Shown here in pieces: positions 7,018 through 15,538 of a stretch of DNA of 64,000 nucleotides. The stretch spans positions 1,913,501-1,977,500 of the forward strand of contig NZ_CP073586.1 of NCBI RefSeq assembly GCF_022267555.1, written 5' to 3'. A program made the position numbers and the translations under genes. The stretch's first letter is position 1, and the number at the start of each line of letters is the position of its first letter. This stretch comes from Proteiniphilum propionicum. Lineage in GTDB: Bacteria; Bacteroidota; Bacteroidia; Bacteroidales; Dysgonomonadaceae. Below the pieces are notes generated by a model. That model made no database searches, was not told where the DNA came from, and saw only the letters and a program-made list of their open reading frames with translations.

Positions 7018-9312
7018 ATGAGCGATGAAGAAAAACTGGTTGCGGAAGATCAGATTATCGAAGAGGAGTTTCAGGGCCTTTTGAACGATTATTTGAACTC
7101 TAATCACCGGCGGAAAGTGGATGTCATTACCCGGGCTTTTAATATGGCGAAGGAGGCTCACAAAGGGGCACGTCGCCGCTCGGGCGAACCTTACATCATG
7201 CATCCGCTGGCGGTAGCCCGTATTGTGTCGAGGGAGATGGGTCTGGGATCGACCTCCATTTCTGCTTCGTTGCTGCACGATGTGGTTGAGGATACTGACT
7301 ATACCGTTGATGATATACGTGCCCTTTTTGGTGATAAGATTGCCCAGATTGTTGACGGGCTGACAAAGATATCGAGCGGAATGTTCGGTGAAAATGTGTC
7401 GGCTCAAGCAGAGAATTTCAGGAAATTGCTTCTCACAATGTCAGATGATATACGTGTTATACTTATAAAGATTGCTGATAGGCTTCATAACATGCGAACT
7501 CTCTCTTCCATGTCAGCAGCAAAGCAGTTTAAGATAACAGGCGAAACACTATATATCTACGCTCCGCTTGCTCACAGGCTTGGCCTGTTTGCCATAAAGA
7601 CTGAACTAGAAGAGCTCTGTTTCAAACACGAGCATCCTGAAGTATATGCAGACCTGTCAAAAAAGATTTTAGAGACTGCTCCCGAACGAAATAAGATATA
7701 TGAACATTTTGCCGTTCCGGTTATAATGGCGCTCGATAAGATGGATATTGAGTATGAAATGCGTGCACGGGTAAAATCAGTTTACTCTATCTGGAACAAG
7801 ATGCAAAACAAGGGTATCGATTTTTCAGAGGTGTACGACCTGTTTGCAGTACGCATAATCTTTGAGATCATTCCCGGAATGGATGAGAAAAAACAATGTT
7901 GGGACATCTATTCGGCCATTACCGATATATATAAGCTTCGCCCCGACCGTATCCGCGACTGGGTGAGCCACCCAAAGGCAAACGGCTATCAGGCATTGCA
8001 TCTTACCGTGATGGGCCCTGACGGGAAATGGATAGAGATTCAGATTAGGAGCCGTCGTATGGATGATATTGCCGAAAAAGGATTTGCAGCTCACTGGAAA
8101 TATAAAGAGAACAGGATTGAAGAGGATAACGAACTTGATAAATGGTTAAAAACTATTCAGGAGATTCTTGCCAACCCAAATCCCAATGCCATCGATTTCC
8201 TGGATACTGTGAAGATGAACCTGTTCTCTTCCGAGATATTTGTTTTTACACCAAAGGGAGATATCAAGACACTTCCTCAGGGTGCAACAGCTCTCGATTT
8301 TGCCTATACCATTCATACCCGGATAGGGGATCACTGCCTAGGGGCAAAGGTGAACCATACTCTTGCTCCACTCAGCCAGAAGCTCCGTAGTGGGGATCAG
8401 ATAGAAATTCTTACTTCGCAATCTGTTAATCCGCAGCCGGAATGGCTCAATTTTGTTACTACTGCTAAAGCCAGGACAAAAATTGAGGCATCGTTACGAC
8501 GACAACGCCGGCGTATTGTAGAGAAAGGGCAAAATATGCTTGATGAGCTCTTTGATCACGAACCAATAGACAATACTGTATTTAATAAGATATTACATGC
8601 GTATAAGGCTGGGAACAAGGAGGACCTGTATTATATGATCGGCAATGCCGAAGTCGCATTGCCCGCAAATAAAAGTGCTTTCTCAAAGGTGAAGCTGGTA
8701 CCGGAAAAGCAGGATAATCTTTTTGTACGTTACGTAAAGCAGGCTATGAATGCCATTATGAAATCGCCTGCCGATAACAAAAGCACTAAAAAGGAAGAAG
8801 TAGAGTCCGGAACATCAGACCTTATTCTTAACATGCCTTTAAAACAAAGAATAAACAGGGGTGTCACTTATCAGCTTACAGAGACTAACTTCCGGAAGAA
8901 CTTTATTGTACCTTCATGTTGCAATCCGCTTCCGGGAGATGATGTGTTTGGTTATATAACTGAGAAAGAAGAGGTGGAGGTTCATAAGCGTTCTTGCCAG
9001 ACCGGGCTGAAACTAAAATCTAATTATGGAGACCGTATAATTACAGTTTCATGGGGAGATTACCGGCAATACTCTTTTCTTGCTTCAATAGTTTTTACAG
9101 GGATAGACCGTGTGGGTATTCTCAGCAGTATCCTCGCCAAACTTGCTGAAGATGTGGTGGTGAACATACAGAGTGTTAATGTTTCATCGAATGACGGTAT
9201 CTTTGAAGGTGTGTTTAACGTGCATGTACATAGTGCAGAGGAGGTAAATCAACTTTGCGGTAAAATAGCAAAAGTGGACGGTGTAAGTACCGTCCACAGA
9301 TCTACTATTTGA
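7018..9312 (+). CDS. rel: Bifunctional (p)ppGpp synthetase/hydrolase, Rel/SpoT family
   Basis: Makes and degrades (p)ppGpp in the stringent response; cytoplasmic, ribosome-associated. 764 residues in the usual order: HD hydrolase domain (HPLAVARIV, LLHDVVEDTDY, IADRLHNMRTL), synthetase domain (RVKSVYSIWNKMQ, HPKANGYQALHLTV), TGS domain (IFVFTPKGDIKTLPQGATALDFAY), a zinc-finger/helical part (VPSCCNPLPGD, VHKRSCQ) and a C-terminal ACT domain (GIDRVGILSSILAKLAED). Hydrolase HD and synthetase residues both look intact, so it should be truly bifunctional. The gene is monocistronic, convergent with the next gene by an 8-bp overlap. Confidence 0.93.
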   Translation: MSDEEKLVAEDQIIEEEFQGLLNDYLNSNHRRKVDVITRAFNMAKEAHKGARRRSGEPYIMHPLAVARIVSREMGLGSTSISASLLHDVVEDTDYTVDDIRALFGDKIAQIVDGLTKISSGMFGENVSAQAENFRKLLLTMSDDIRVILIKIADRLHNMRTLSSMSAAKQFKITGETLYIYAPLAHRLGLFAIKTELEELCFKHEHPEVYADLSKKILETAPERNKIYEHFAVPVIMALDKMDIEYEMRARVKSVYSIWNKMQNKGIDFSEVYDLFAVRIIFEIIPGMDEKKQCWDIYSAITDIYKLRPDRIRDWVSHPKANGYQALHLTVMGPDGKWIEIQIRSRRMDDIAEKGFAAHWKYKENRIEEDNELDKWLKTIQEILANPNPNAIDFLDTVKMNLFSSEIFVFTPKGDIKTLPQGATALDFAYTIHTRIGDHCLGAKVNHTLAPLSQKLRSGDQIEILTSQSVNPQPEWLNFVTTAKARTKIEASLRRQRRRIVEKGQNMLDELFDHEPIDNTVFNKILHAYKAGNKEDLYYMIGNAEVALPANKSAFSKVKLVPEKQDNLFVRYVKQAMNAIMKSPADNKSTKKEEVESGTSDLILNMPLKQRINRGVTYQLTETNFRKNFIVPSCCNPLPGDDVFGYITEKEEVEVHKRSCQTGLKLKSNYGDRIITVSWGDYRQYSFLASIVFTGIDRVGILSSILAKLAEDVVVNIQSVNVSSNDGIFEGVFNVHVHSAEEVNQLCGKIAKVDGVSTVHRSTI

Positions 9313-9691
9313 TTTTTCTTTTCTTTCTTCTGCCGAATATCAATGATGAAACTTTCTTTGCAGCGTAGGCTACAAGAGCGGGTTTGGCAATATTCCACGC
9401 AAGCGATCCAATAAGCGGCAGGTTAGATATTACAAAGCTAAGCCAGGGGTTTGCCCGTTTTGTGATAAAAGGTGTAACATTATATGAATAACCGCCCGAA
9501 AAATTTTCCAAAGTCTCGGTCAGTTTTGATTTTACTGAAGAAGTAACACCTTTGGTAAGCATCGTTCCCCAATTGTCATTAAGGTACTGCAACTGGTAAG
9601 CGAGGCGTTGACTGGCAATAGCGCGTTCTTCCCTCAACTTTTTCTTTTCTAAACGCAACTCTTCAAGTGGAGTTAATTTGTAAGTTTTCAT
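9305..9691 (-). CDS. Conserved hypothetical protein of the YtxH/holin-like envelope cluster
   Basis: 128 residues: a charged N-terminal helix (ELRLEKKKLREERAIASQRL), a central part, then hydrophobic stretches (WLSFVISNLPLIGSLAWNIA) and a very basic tail (GRRKKRKIK). No enzyme motif. Its start overlaps the stop of the upstream holin-like gene (ATGA type), so the two are translationally coupled. I do not recognise a named family; the context indicates a membrane or envelope-stress role. Confidence 0.75.
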   Translation of the reverse strand: MKTYKLTPLEELRLEKKKLREERAIASQRLAYQLQYLNDNWGTMLTKGVTSSVKSKLTETLENFSGGYSYNVTPFITKRANPWLSFVISNLPLIGSLAWNIAKPALVAYAAKKVSSLIFGRRKKRKIK

Positions 9692-10065
9692 TTATTACTG
9701 TTTTTTCCATCCTTATCGTTTTGTTCCATCAAAAAGCGAACAACGCGATTGGTGACTTTTTTCTTGAAAGGTTTTTTTAGGAGAAGCATTATCAGCAGAA
9801 CCAGCAGGGCAAAAGCTGCCACTAAGCCGAATCCTACCCAGGTGTTCTGAAATACTTCACCCAAATAAATCCCTACAGTTACGAGTATGAAAAAAAGTGT
9901 TAATAATGCAATGCCCGCAACAATCAGGCTATAGGTGATTGTTGATGAAGCCAGGCTTATTTTTTCATAAACTTCCAGTTTTCCGAGCTCGAGTGTGGCA
10001 GTGATGAAGTTCGATATATCACCTCTCATTTCCTCGAACAGCGTACTTACTTTTTTTTCTTCCAT
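9688..10065 (-). CDS. Phage_holin_3_6-like two-TM membrane protein
   Basis: 125 residues with an amphipathic N-terminal helix (FEEMRGDISNFITATLELGKLEVYEK), two strong transmembrane segments (ITYSLIVAGIALLTLFFILV and VGFGLVAAFALLVLLIMLLL) and a basic tail. This matches the 'phage holin family' (Actinobacterial holin-like) of ordinary chromosomes, which is not a lysis protein. It forms an operon with the YtxH-type gene and the next protein. Confidence 0.75.
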   Translation of the reverse strand: MEEKKVSTLFEEMRGDISNFITATLELGKLEVYEKISLASSTITYSLIVAGIALLTLFFILVTVGIYLGEVFQNTWVGFGLVAAFALLVLLIMLLLKKPFKKKVTNRVVRFLMEQNDKDGKNSNK

Positions 10066-10089
10066 CGTTTAAGTAGATTAGAGGATAAA

Positions 10090-10332
10090 TTATTGTTTTG
10101 CAAGCTCTTTCTTTGCTATCTCAGCAATGTCATCAATATCCTCTTTTAGATCATGTACTTCGCTTTTTCCCTTGTAAACAGCAGATTTAATATTAGTTTT
10201 TAGTTTGTCTGCAAATTCATTGGCTTGCTCAAGCCATTCCTCTCTTCTGTCGGTTCCAATAATGTAACCCACAGCAGCGCCAAGCGCAATACCAATACCT
10301 AATCCCAGTAATAATTTTGCTTCTGATTTCAT
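10090..10332 (-). CDS. YtxH-domain protein
   Basis: 80 residues: a single glycine-rich transmembrane segment at the N-terminus (LLLGLGIGIALGAAVGYIIG), then a charged helix (DRREEWLEQANEFADKLKTN). This is the YtxH layout, a general stress-associated membrane family of unknown mechanism. First gene of the three-gene minus-strand operon. Confidence 0.8.
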   Translation of the reverse strand: MKSEAKLLLGLGIGIALGAAVGYIIGTDRREEWLEQANEFADKLKTNIKSAVYKGKSEVHDLKEDIDDIAEIAKKELAKQ

Positions 10333-10489
10333 AATTTATGCGTTTAATAATTAGTAGTTTTTATTTTATCTTATACCGTTATTTCATTTCTTGCGAGCAA
10401 CTCTTATGTCAGCTGTTTTCATGCTCTTCAAAAATTAAACACTTTATGGGCAAAAATGTTTTTTGAAATCATTAATAATGAGATGAGAA

Positions 10490-11839
10490 CTATTCTGCAG
10501 TTAAGGCCTCACCTAACAATGTTGCTGATGTGAATCCCGTTATTCTTACTTTAAGGAACTGCCCTATACGGTGATTTTTTTTGTCAAAGATGACCACTTT
10601 ATTCTGATCGGTACGACCGAAAAGCTGTTCCCGTGAACGTTTGGAGAAACCCTCTACCAGTATTTCAAACTCTTTACCCAGATCTCTTTCATTGCTTTGG
10701 TGAGACAGTTCCATCTGCAGGTCGATAATTTCCTGCAAACGCCTGGCCTTTACCTCTTCCGGTACATTGTCTTCCAGCTTTTTAGAAGCGTATGTCCCCG
10801 GCCTTTCTGAGTATTTGAACATAAAAGCCGAATCGAAGGCCACCTCACGCATTAATGAGAGTGTCTCCTGATGATCTTCCTCCGTTTCGGAATGGAAACC
10901 ACACATGATATCGGTTGATAGCCCGCAATCAGGAATAATACGTTTGATGGCTTCGATACGTTCTAAATACCACTCCCTGTTGTACCTCCTGTTCATCAAC
11001 TTAAGCATTCGCGAACTTCCCGATTGCACAGGAAGGTGGATGTAGTTGCAAAGATTTTTGTATTTAGCTATAGTCTCAAGAGTTTGGTCGTTCATATCCC
11101 AGGGATGGGAAGTAGTGAAGCGGATACGCATTTCAGGAGCAGCCTCTGCAACCATTGATAGCAGTTCATGAAACAGAATGCTTTTTTCCCCCTCTCTATA
11201 CCGGTATGAGTTTACGTTTTGTCCAAGCAGTATTACTTCTCTGAAACCTTTTTCGCGCATGTCGCGCAGCTCATTGAGGATGCTCTCAGGCTCGCGGCTT
11301 CGTTCGCGACCGCGGGTGTAGGGGACAATACAGTAGGTGCAAAATTTGTTACATCCGCGCATTATGGATATGTATCCCGAGATATTGCTTCCGCTCATTT
11401 TTAAGGGGATCACATCCTTATAAGTCTCTGTACGTGACAGCTCTATATTCATGGCTTTCTCTCCCCGTTCTGCCGCACCTACAAGGTTGGGCAGGTCGAG
11501 GTAGGCATCGGGGCCGACAACCAGGTCTACATTGTGATTCTCTATAAGACCAGTTTTTACACGTTCTGCCATGCATCCCAGCACACCTATTATAAGGTTC
11601 TCCTTCCTTTTTCTCTTCAATGCATTGAAATAGTCGAGTCGCTGAATAACCTTCTGTTCAGCGTTATCACGGATAGAGCATGTGTTTACGAAAATAGCAT
11701 CTGCATCACGGTCGTTATCTGTGAGTGTATAGCCATCCATCTCCATTATAGATGCAACTACCTCTGTATCTGCCACGTTCATCTGGCATCCGTAAGTCTC
11801 TATAAATAGTTTCTTTTCTTTAATTTTATCTGAATTCAT
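10490..11839 (-). CDS. miaB: tRNA-2-methylthio-N6-dimethylallyladenosine synthase MiaB
   Basis: Radical-SAM methylthiotransferase acting on i6A37 of tRNAs. 449 residues: an N-terminal UPF0004 domain with the three cluster cysteines (ETYGCQMN, NTCSIRDNA, LGCMAER), a radical-SAM CxxxCxxC as CNKFCTYCIVPYTRGRERS, the QSGSSRML motif, and a C-terminal TRAM domain (EGFSKRSREQLFGRTDQNK). Length and motifs are those of functional MiaB. Confidence 0.95.
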   Translation of the reverse strand: MNSDKIKEKKLFIETYGCQMNVADTEVVASIMEMDGYTLTDNDRDADAIFVNTCSIRDNAEQKVIQRLDYFNALKRKRKENLIIGVLGCMAERVKTGLIENHNVDLVVGPDAYLDLPNLVGAAERGEKAMNIELSRTETYKDVIPLKMSGSNISGYISIMRGCNKFCTYCIVPYTRGRERSREPESILNELRDMREKGFREVILLGQNVNSYRYREGEKSILFHELLSMVAEAAPEMRIRFTTSHPWDMNDQTLETIAKYKNLCNYIHLPVQSGSSRMLKLMNRRYNREWYLERIEAIKRIIPDCGLSTDIMCGFHSETEEDHQETLSLMREVAFDSAFMFKYSERPGTYASKKLEDNVPEEVKARRLQEIIDLQMELSHQSNERDLGKEFEILVEGFSKRSREQLFGRTDQNKVVIFDKKNHRIGQFLKVRITGFTSATLLGEALTAE

Positions 11840-11933
11840 CTCTTTGCTTGTAAACTGTGATATATTACACTCAAGGAAAAGTTAAAACAGTTATTTATCT
11901 GTTGGAAAAGTTGCAATATTACCTTTCTTGTAG

Positions 11934-12027
11934 TATTTTTGCCTCGAGGAAAAAATAAAAATTTTTTCATAGTTAAGGTTTTGGTTAAATGTTCGAGAGC
12001 GGCTGTGAAGTTGCTCTCGATTTTTTT
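11934..12027 (+). ncRNA. Candidate small RNA with own promoter and terminator
   Basis: A canonical Bacteroidota promoter, TTG (11911-11913), 20 bp, TATTTTTG (11934-11941), is followed ~50 bp later by an intrinsic terminator: TCGAGAGC (11993-12000) paired with GCTCTCGA (12013-12020) and seven Ts. The transcript would be about 80 nt (start near 11948) and has only a 14-codon ORF (ATG at 11990) running through the terminator. miaB is on the other strand and the next plus gene has its own -7 box, so this looks like a separate transcription unit. Confidence 0.45.
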
Positions 12028-12063
12028 ATATAACCAAATACACTCTATATCGTAAAAAATCAT

Positions 12064-12071
12064 TATTTTTG
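12064..12071 (+). promoter_or_regulatory. -7 element for the gene at 12096
   Basis: TATTTTTG matches TAnnTTTG 25 bp before the chosen ATG. No clear -33 TTTG at the best spacing. Confidence 0.45.
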
Positions 12072-12095
12072 CTGCGTTGCAAAATTAATAAAAAT

Positions 12096-12617
12096 ATGGA
12101 GTCCGGAGACATTATTTATTTGATCCTTCTTGTATTTTTCATGTTATTGGGATTTTTTAATGATTCCAGGAAGAAAAAAAATCAACAAGCGCAACAGGCC
12201 AGTGATAATCCTAAACCTATTACTGATGAAGAGACGTGGTACCCTCAACGTAAGCAGATAGTTAAGCATCTTAAGCCAGAGAAACCCATGCCTCCGCCTG
12301 TAACGTCCTTTAATAAAGGAGAAACAGTGCGCAGAGAATTTCAATCTTCCTTAGATCTTGTTTCAATTTCCAGTGATAGCTCACAAGAGGGCATTTCTGC
12401 TTTTGACTATGATACAGGTACTATTTTTGACAGCGGCATATATACTGATAATATTGCCGGTATATCTGATATGTCAGAAAAGCAACACGATAAAAACAGT
12501 GGTAGACAAAAAACATCTTCATGGCACCCTATCGTTGATGCTTTTTCAGGTGATGAAGGCAGGGAAGAGTTAAAAAAAGCGGTTTTATATAGTGAGATTT
12601 TACGAAGAAGGTACTAG
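12096..12617 (+). CDS. Small membrane-anchored hypothetical protein
   Basis: I start it at ATG 12096 (MESGDIIYLI), because the ATG at 12069 would overlap the -7 promoter element. 173 residues: one N-terminal transmembrane helix (IIYLILLVFFMLLGFF), a basic stop-transfer (NDSRKKKNQQAQQ), then a hydrophilic, Ser-rich, probably disordered cytosolic tail ending in EELKKAVLYSEILRRRY. No family recognised. It precedes the CoA-transferase by ~43 bp and may be cotranscribed. Confidence 0.7.
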   Translation: MESGDIIYLILLVFFMLLGFFNDSRKKKNQQAQQASDNPKPITDEETWYPQRKQIVKHLKPEKPMPPPVTSFNKGETVRREFQSSLDLVSISSDSSQEGISAFDYDTGTIFDSGIYTDNIAGISDMSEKQHDKNSGRQKTSSWHPIVDAFSGDEGREELKKAVLYSEILRRRY

Positions 12618-12660
12618 ATTTGGAAAAATCATTGATTAACATTTAATACAATCAATTCAT

Positions 12661-14157
12661 ATGGCATTAAAATTTATCAGTGCTGAAGAGGCTGCGTTTC
12701 TTGTGAAAAATAACGACAATGTTGGCTTCAGCGGTTTCACCCATGCCGGTTGCCCCAAAGTGGTACCGGTGGAGATAGCTAAAAGGGCGGAGGCAGAGCA
12801 TGCAAAGGGTAATCCGTTTAAGATTGGTATATTTACCGGGGCATCAACCGGTGATTCCATCGATGGAACTCTTTCCCGTGCAAAAGCAATTAAATTCCGT
12901 ACGCCTTATCAGACTAACAAAGATATGCGTGAGGCAATTAACCGGGGAGAGCTCGATTATTTTGATCTCCATCTTTCTCAACTGGCTCAGGAAATAAGAT
13001 ACGGATTCCTTGGTGGTATAAATGTAGCTATTATTGAGGCTAGCCAGGTGACTGAAAAGGGGGTAATTGTTCCGACAACTGCTGTGGGAATTGTCCCTAC
13101 CATATGCCGATTGGCAGATATTGTAATTGTAGAGTTGAATAAAAGAGTCCCGGCGAAATTACGCGGAATTCATGATATATATGAACTGCAGGATCCTCCC
13201 AAAAGGCGTGAAATACCTATATATGAAGTGCAAACACGTATAGGGTTGGACTATGTGAAAGTAAATCCTGAAAAGATATTTGTGGTGGAAACCGACAGGG
13301 ATGGCGAGGGTCACGGTTTTACCCCTGTAGATGATGTAACGGCGCAGATCGGCAACAACGTGGCTGATTTTTTCGTGTCGGAAATGAAAGCCGGTCGTAT
13401 CCCCCACCATTTTCTGCCAATACAGTCGGGAGTGGGAAATATTGCCAACGCAGTCCTGGCATCGATGGGTGGAAATCCCTATATTCCCCGTTTCGAAGTA
13501 TATACTGAAGTGATACAGGATGCTGTTCTTGACATGATGCAGAAGGGTTGTATCTCCTTTGCCAGCGGCTGTTCGCTTACCGTGAGCAACGATGCGCTTC
13601 ATCAGTTCTACGATGATCTGGATTTTTTTAAAAACAAACTTGTGTTGCGCCCCTCTGAAATTTCTAATAACCCGGGACTTGCACGTCGGTTGGGTGTTAT
13701 TGCTTTGAATACAGCTATTGAGGTAGATATTTTTGGAAGTGTAAACTCATCTCATGTTAATGGTAACAAGATGATGAATGGTATTGGAGGATCGGGGGAC
13801 TTTACACGTAACTCCTATCTGTCGGTATTTCTCACTCCTTCCACAGCAAAGGGTGGAGCTGTAAGCTGCATAGTTCCCAAGGTTACACACGAAGATCACA
13901 CCGAGCATTCAGTGAAGATTGTGGTATCTGAATATGGTGTGGCCGATTTGAGAGGAAAAGGGCCAAGAAACCGTGCCGAAGAGATAATAGAGAAATGTGC
14001 TCATCCCGATTATCGTCCTTTGTTGCACGAATATCTCAATCGTGGCGTGAAAGGGCATATTCCGCAGGATATTTATGCATGTTTCGCCTTTCATCATGCA
14101 CTGAAAGAGACGGGGAGTATGCTGAACACCGATTTTTTAAAGTATAAAATGCCCTGA
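12661..14157 (+). CDS. Acetyl-CoA hydrolase / succinyl-CoA:acetate CoA-transferase family
   Basis: 498 residues of the Cat1/AarC-type class I CoA-transferase family. Visible blocks are FSGFTHAGCPKVVP near the N-terminus, GASTGDSIDG, the catalytic-glutamate region FEVYTEVIQD, GCISFASGCSLTVSND, the glycine-rich NGIGGSGDFTRNSYLS and VVSEYGVADLRGK. The reaction moves CoA between succinate or propionate and acetate, recovering energy in fermentation with formation of acetate, consistent with an anaerobic Bacteroidales host. A perfect 9-bp hairpin follows the stop. Confidence 0.9.
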   Translation: MALKFISAEEAAFLVKNNDNVGFSGFTHAGCPKVVPVEIAKRAEAEHAKGNPFKIGIFTGASTGDSIDGTLSRAKAIKFRTPYQTNKDMREAINRGELDYFDLHLSQLAQEIRYGFLGGINVAIIEASQVTEKGVIVPTTAVGIVPTICRLADIVIVELNKRVPAKLRGIHDIYELQDPPKRREIPIYEVQTRIGLDYVKVNPEKIFVVETDRDGEGHGFTPVDDVTAQIGNNVADFFVSEMKAGRIPHHFLPIQSGVGNIANAVLASMGGNPYIPRFEVYTEVIQDAVLDMMQKGCISFASGCSLTVSNDALHQFYDDLDFFKNKLVLRPSEISNNPGLARRLGVIALNTAIEVDIFGSVNSSHVNGNKMMNGIGGSGDFTRNSYLSVFLTPSTAKGGAVSCIVPKVTHEDHTEHSVKIVVSEYGVADLRGKGPRNRAEEIIEKCAHPDYRPLLHEYLNRGVKGHIPQDIYACFAFHHALKETGSMLNTDFLKYKMP

Positions 14158-14161
14158 AACG

Positions 14162-14205
14162 TTAATGCCCTGGAGCACGGAACCCCGCCGGGGCATTAAT
14201 GCTTT
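14162..14205 (+). terminator. Terminator hairpin of the CoA-transferase gene
   Basis: TTAATGCCC (14162-14170) pairs with GGGCATTAA (14191-14199), with a GC-rich 20-nt loop and a weak T-run (CTTTTGC) after it. Confidence 0.6.
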
Positions 14206-14334
14206 TGCTACTAAACACTGATGGCGCCGGAAACCCTGCTGGTTACAGAAGGCAGCCAGTGCCTTAAACCGTTGATGCAAATTATTGCAGTGCCTATACC
14301 AGCCTGATACTGAAACCCGGCAGTATCTGATGCG

Positions 14335-14381
14335 CTTTAAAAAAATAAATGTCTATCTCACAACAGAAATAGACATTTATT
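14335..14381 (-). terminator. Perfect 13-bp hairpin terminator, original end of the tRNA-Pro unit
   Basis: AATAAATGTCTAT (14344-14356) pairs with 14369-14381. On the minus strand the stem runs into a T-run, so it can end leftward transcripts. Together with the next hairpin it lies immediately beyond attL, where the tRNA-Pro transcript ended before phage insertion. Confidence 0.65.
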
Positions 14382-14411
14382 AAAAATTAAACTGCTGAAA
14401 GATAGCAGTTT
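14382..14411 (-). terminator. Native tRNA-Pro terminator, now stranded at attL
   Basis: Minus strand: AAACTGCT, 7-nt loop, AGCAGTTT, then AATTTTTA. It lies ten bases from the 16-bp att core that matches the tRNA 3' end, so it was most likely the tRNA's own terminator before the prophage separated them by 44 kb. Confidence 0.6.
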
Positions 14412-14420
14412 GACTGTTTT

Positions 14421-14436
14421 TGTCGGGATGAGAAGA
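14421..14436. other. attL (16-bp core)
   Basis: TGTCGGGATGAGAAGA, identical to 58355-58370. It is the remnant of the tRNA-Pro 3' end and is followed inward by two TGTCCCG heptamers. Confidence 0.85.
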
Positions 14437-14508
14437 GTCTATCTACTCCGTTTCATTTGTCTAATGCTCTGATATCCAATAAAATTTCTTTCTTGATTAA
14501 ATAAACAT

Positions 14509-14527
14509 TGTCCCGGGGGCTGTCCCG
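14509..14527 (+). promoter_or_regulatory. Putative integrase arm-site pair (left)
   Basis: Two direct TGTCCCG heptamers start at 14509 and 14521 (12 bp apart). A matching pair in the same orientation lies at 58280-58297 inside the right end. Symmetric placement next to both att cores suggests arm-type binding sites for the integrase or a directionality factor. Confidence 0.4.
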
Positions 14528-14559
14528 TTTCAATGTTATAAAAAAAACAAATAAACTGT

Positions 14560-14763
14560 TCACAAAGAGTTGTTTAACACTTTGTTTATTTCTATTCTTT
14601 TGTCAATATTTTTAAGATATACCTTCAAAAGGTTATATAGATCCATAGTGTTGGTTGATCCTGAAGTTATACCTAATCTTTTCATAAATACCTCTGTTGC
14701 GACAACTATTTCATTATCCTTTAAGTGCGAGTAGTTGGGTACACCAAATTCTTCAAGTTTCAT
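14560..14763 (-). CDS. Small hypothetical protein downstream of the repressor
   Basis: I use the ATG at 14763 (MKLEEFGVPNYSHLKDNEIV), just after the repressor stop, since the longer frame from 14838 would overlap the repressor C-terminus. 67 residues, mixed charge, no motif recognised. It probably shares the leftward lysogenic transcript with the repressor. Confidence 0.55.
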   Translation of the reverse strand: MKLEEFGVPNYSHLKDNEIVVATEVFMKRLGITSGSTNTMDLYNLLKVYLKNIDKRIEINKVLNNSL

Positions 14764-14782
14764 AATTATATTTTTTAAATCG

Positions 14783-15160
14783 TTATTTAATTTCAATTTT
14801 TTTAGACAAATTCTCAATTGTACGCTGCTGTGATTCAATCAACTTCAATAATCTCTCTTGTGTGATTTGATATTCTTCTTTAGTATCTGAATTAATATCC
14901 TTATCGGATTTCTTCATTTCACCAACTCCGGAAATCAGCCATTCGGAATTTATTCCTGTTTTTGTAATTAATGAATTTATAACTTCTGCTGAAGGTGTTG
15001 ATATTCTAATTTCACCGTCTTTTTTCTTTTTTCCTTTTATGTAGCTGACTATACTACCTTCAGTAACGCCTATACTTCTTGCCATTTCAGAATAATTCCC
15101 TTCAAAGTACTCATCAAGAATAATTTTTAAGCGATTGGATAATAGAGTATTATAATCCAT
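14783..15160 (-). CDS. Phage repressor with N-terminal XRE-type helix-turn-helix
   Basis: 125 residues: an N-terminal helix-turn-helix (NYSEMARSIGVTEGSIVSYI), an extension found in Bacteroidota phage repressors (STPSAEVINSLITKTGINSEWLISG) and a C-terminal coiled coil (QERLLKLIESQQRTIENLSKK) that would dimerise it. No peptidase domain is present, so induction is not by LexA-like self-cleavage. Transcribed leftward, away from the early genes across a 156-bp region carrying two similar palindromes. I infer it keeps the lysogenic state. Confidence 0.8.
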   Translation of the reverse strand: MDYNTLLSNRLKIILDEYFEGNYSEMARSIGVTEGSIVSYIKGKKKKDGEIRISTPSAEVINSLITKTGINSEWLISGVGEMKKSDKDINSDTKEEYQITQERLLKLIESQQRTIENLSKKIEIK

Positions 15161-15174
15161 GTCTAAAATTTGTT

Positions 15175-15217
15175 GGAATATATTCCGAAAATATTTGTAT
15201 TATTAGGAATATATTCT
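15175..15217. promoter_or_regulatory. Twin operators between repressor and early genes
   Basis: GGAATATATTCC, a perfect 12-bp palindrome, occupies 15175-15186. A near-copy, GGAATATATTCT, occupies 15206-15217. Centres are 31 bp apart, about three helical turns, so two repressor dimers would sit on the same face. The first lies 15 bp from the repressor start codon, so autoregulation is likely. Confidence 0.7.
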
Positions 15218-15316
15218 GTATGTTTGTGTCGTATATAATTAATGAACAAAGGTAAATAAATAATTAACGCTAAAAAATAGCGTAAACAGCTTATTTCCTT
15301 TTAAAAAACATGACAA

Positions 15317-15538
15317 ATGGAGCGATTCTCATTCAAAAAAGGTTACAACCAGGTAGCACAAAAAGATGCTACTGAAGTTCGCCGGAAAATCATGGAGGCA
15401 TTAAATCTAAATGTAGATAGCCGGTCATCATGGAAATTGCGGCTTGATGGAACTGTAGAGCCCAAAGTTTCAGAAGCTGAAGCGATTGAAGGCATTTTTG
15501 CTGAATATGGTATAACCGAAGTGTGGGGAACAGTATGA
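15317..15538 (+). CDS. Small early protein, possible Cro-like regulator
   Basis: 73 residues, first gene of the rightward early operon. A conserved-looking pattern is visible: TEVRRKIMEALNL, a tryptophan-containing WKLRLDGTVEPKVSEAEAIE and a C-terminal FAEYGI. Position opposite the repressor suggests a Cro-type regulator, but no clear helix-turn-helix can be assigned. ATGA overlap with the next gene. Confidence 0.6.
   Translation: MERFSFKKGYNQVAQKDATEVRRKIMEALNLNVDSRSSWKLRLDGTVEPKVSEAEAIEGIFAEYGITEVWGTV

Noticed and set aside
9688-10065. Second phage lysis holin or prophage remnant at 9.3-10.3 kb
   Set aside because: Although called holin-like, this family with a YtxH partner is a normal chromosomal envelope cluster; no other phage genes are near.
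11836-12063. 75-codon minus-strand ORF next to miaB
   Set aside because: It lies over the proposed plus-strand promoter/terminator region, has low-complexity coding and no recognisable domain.
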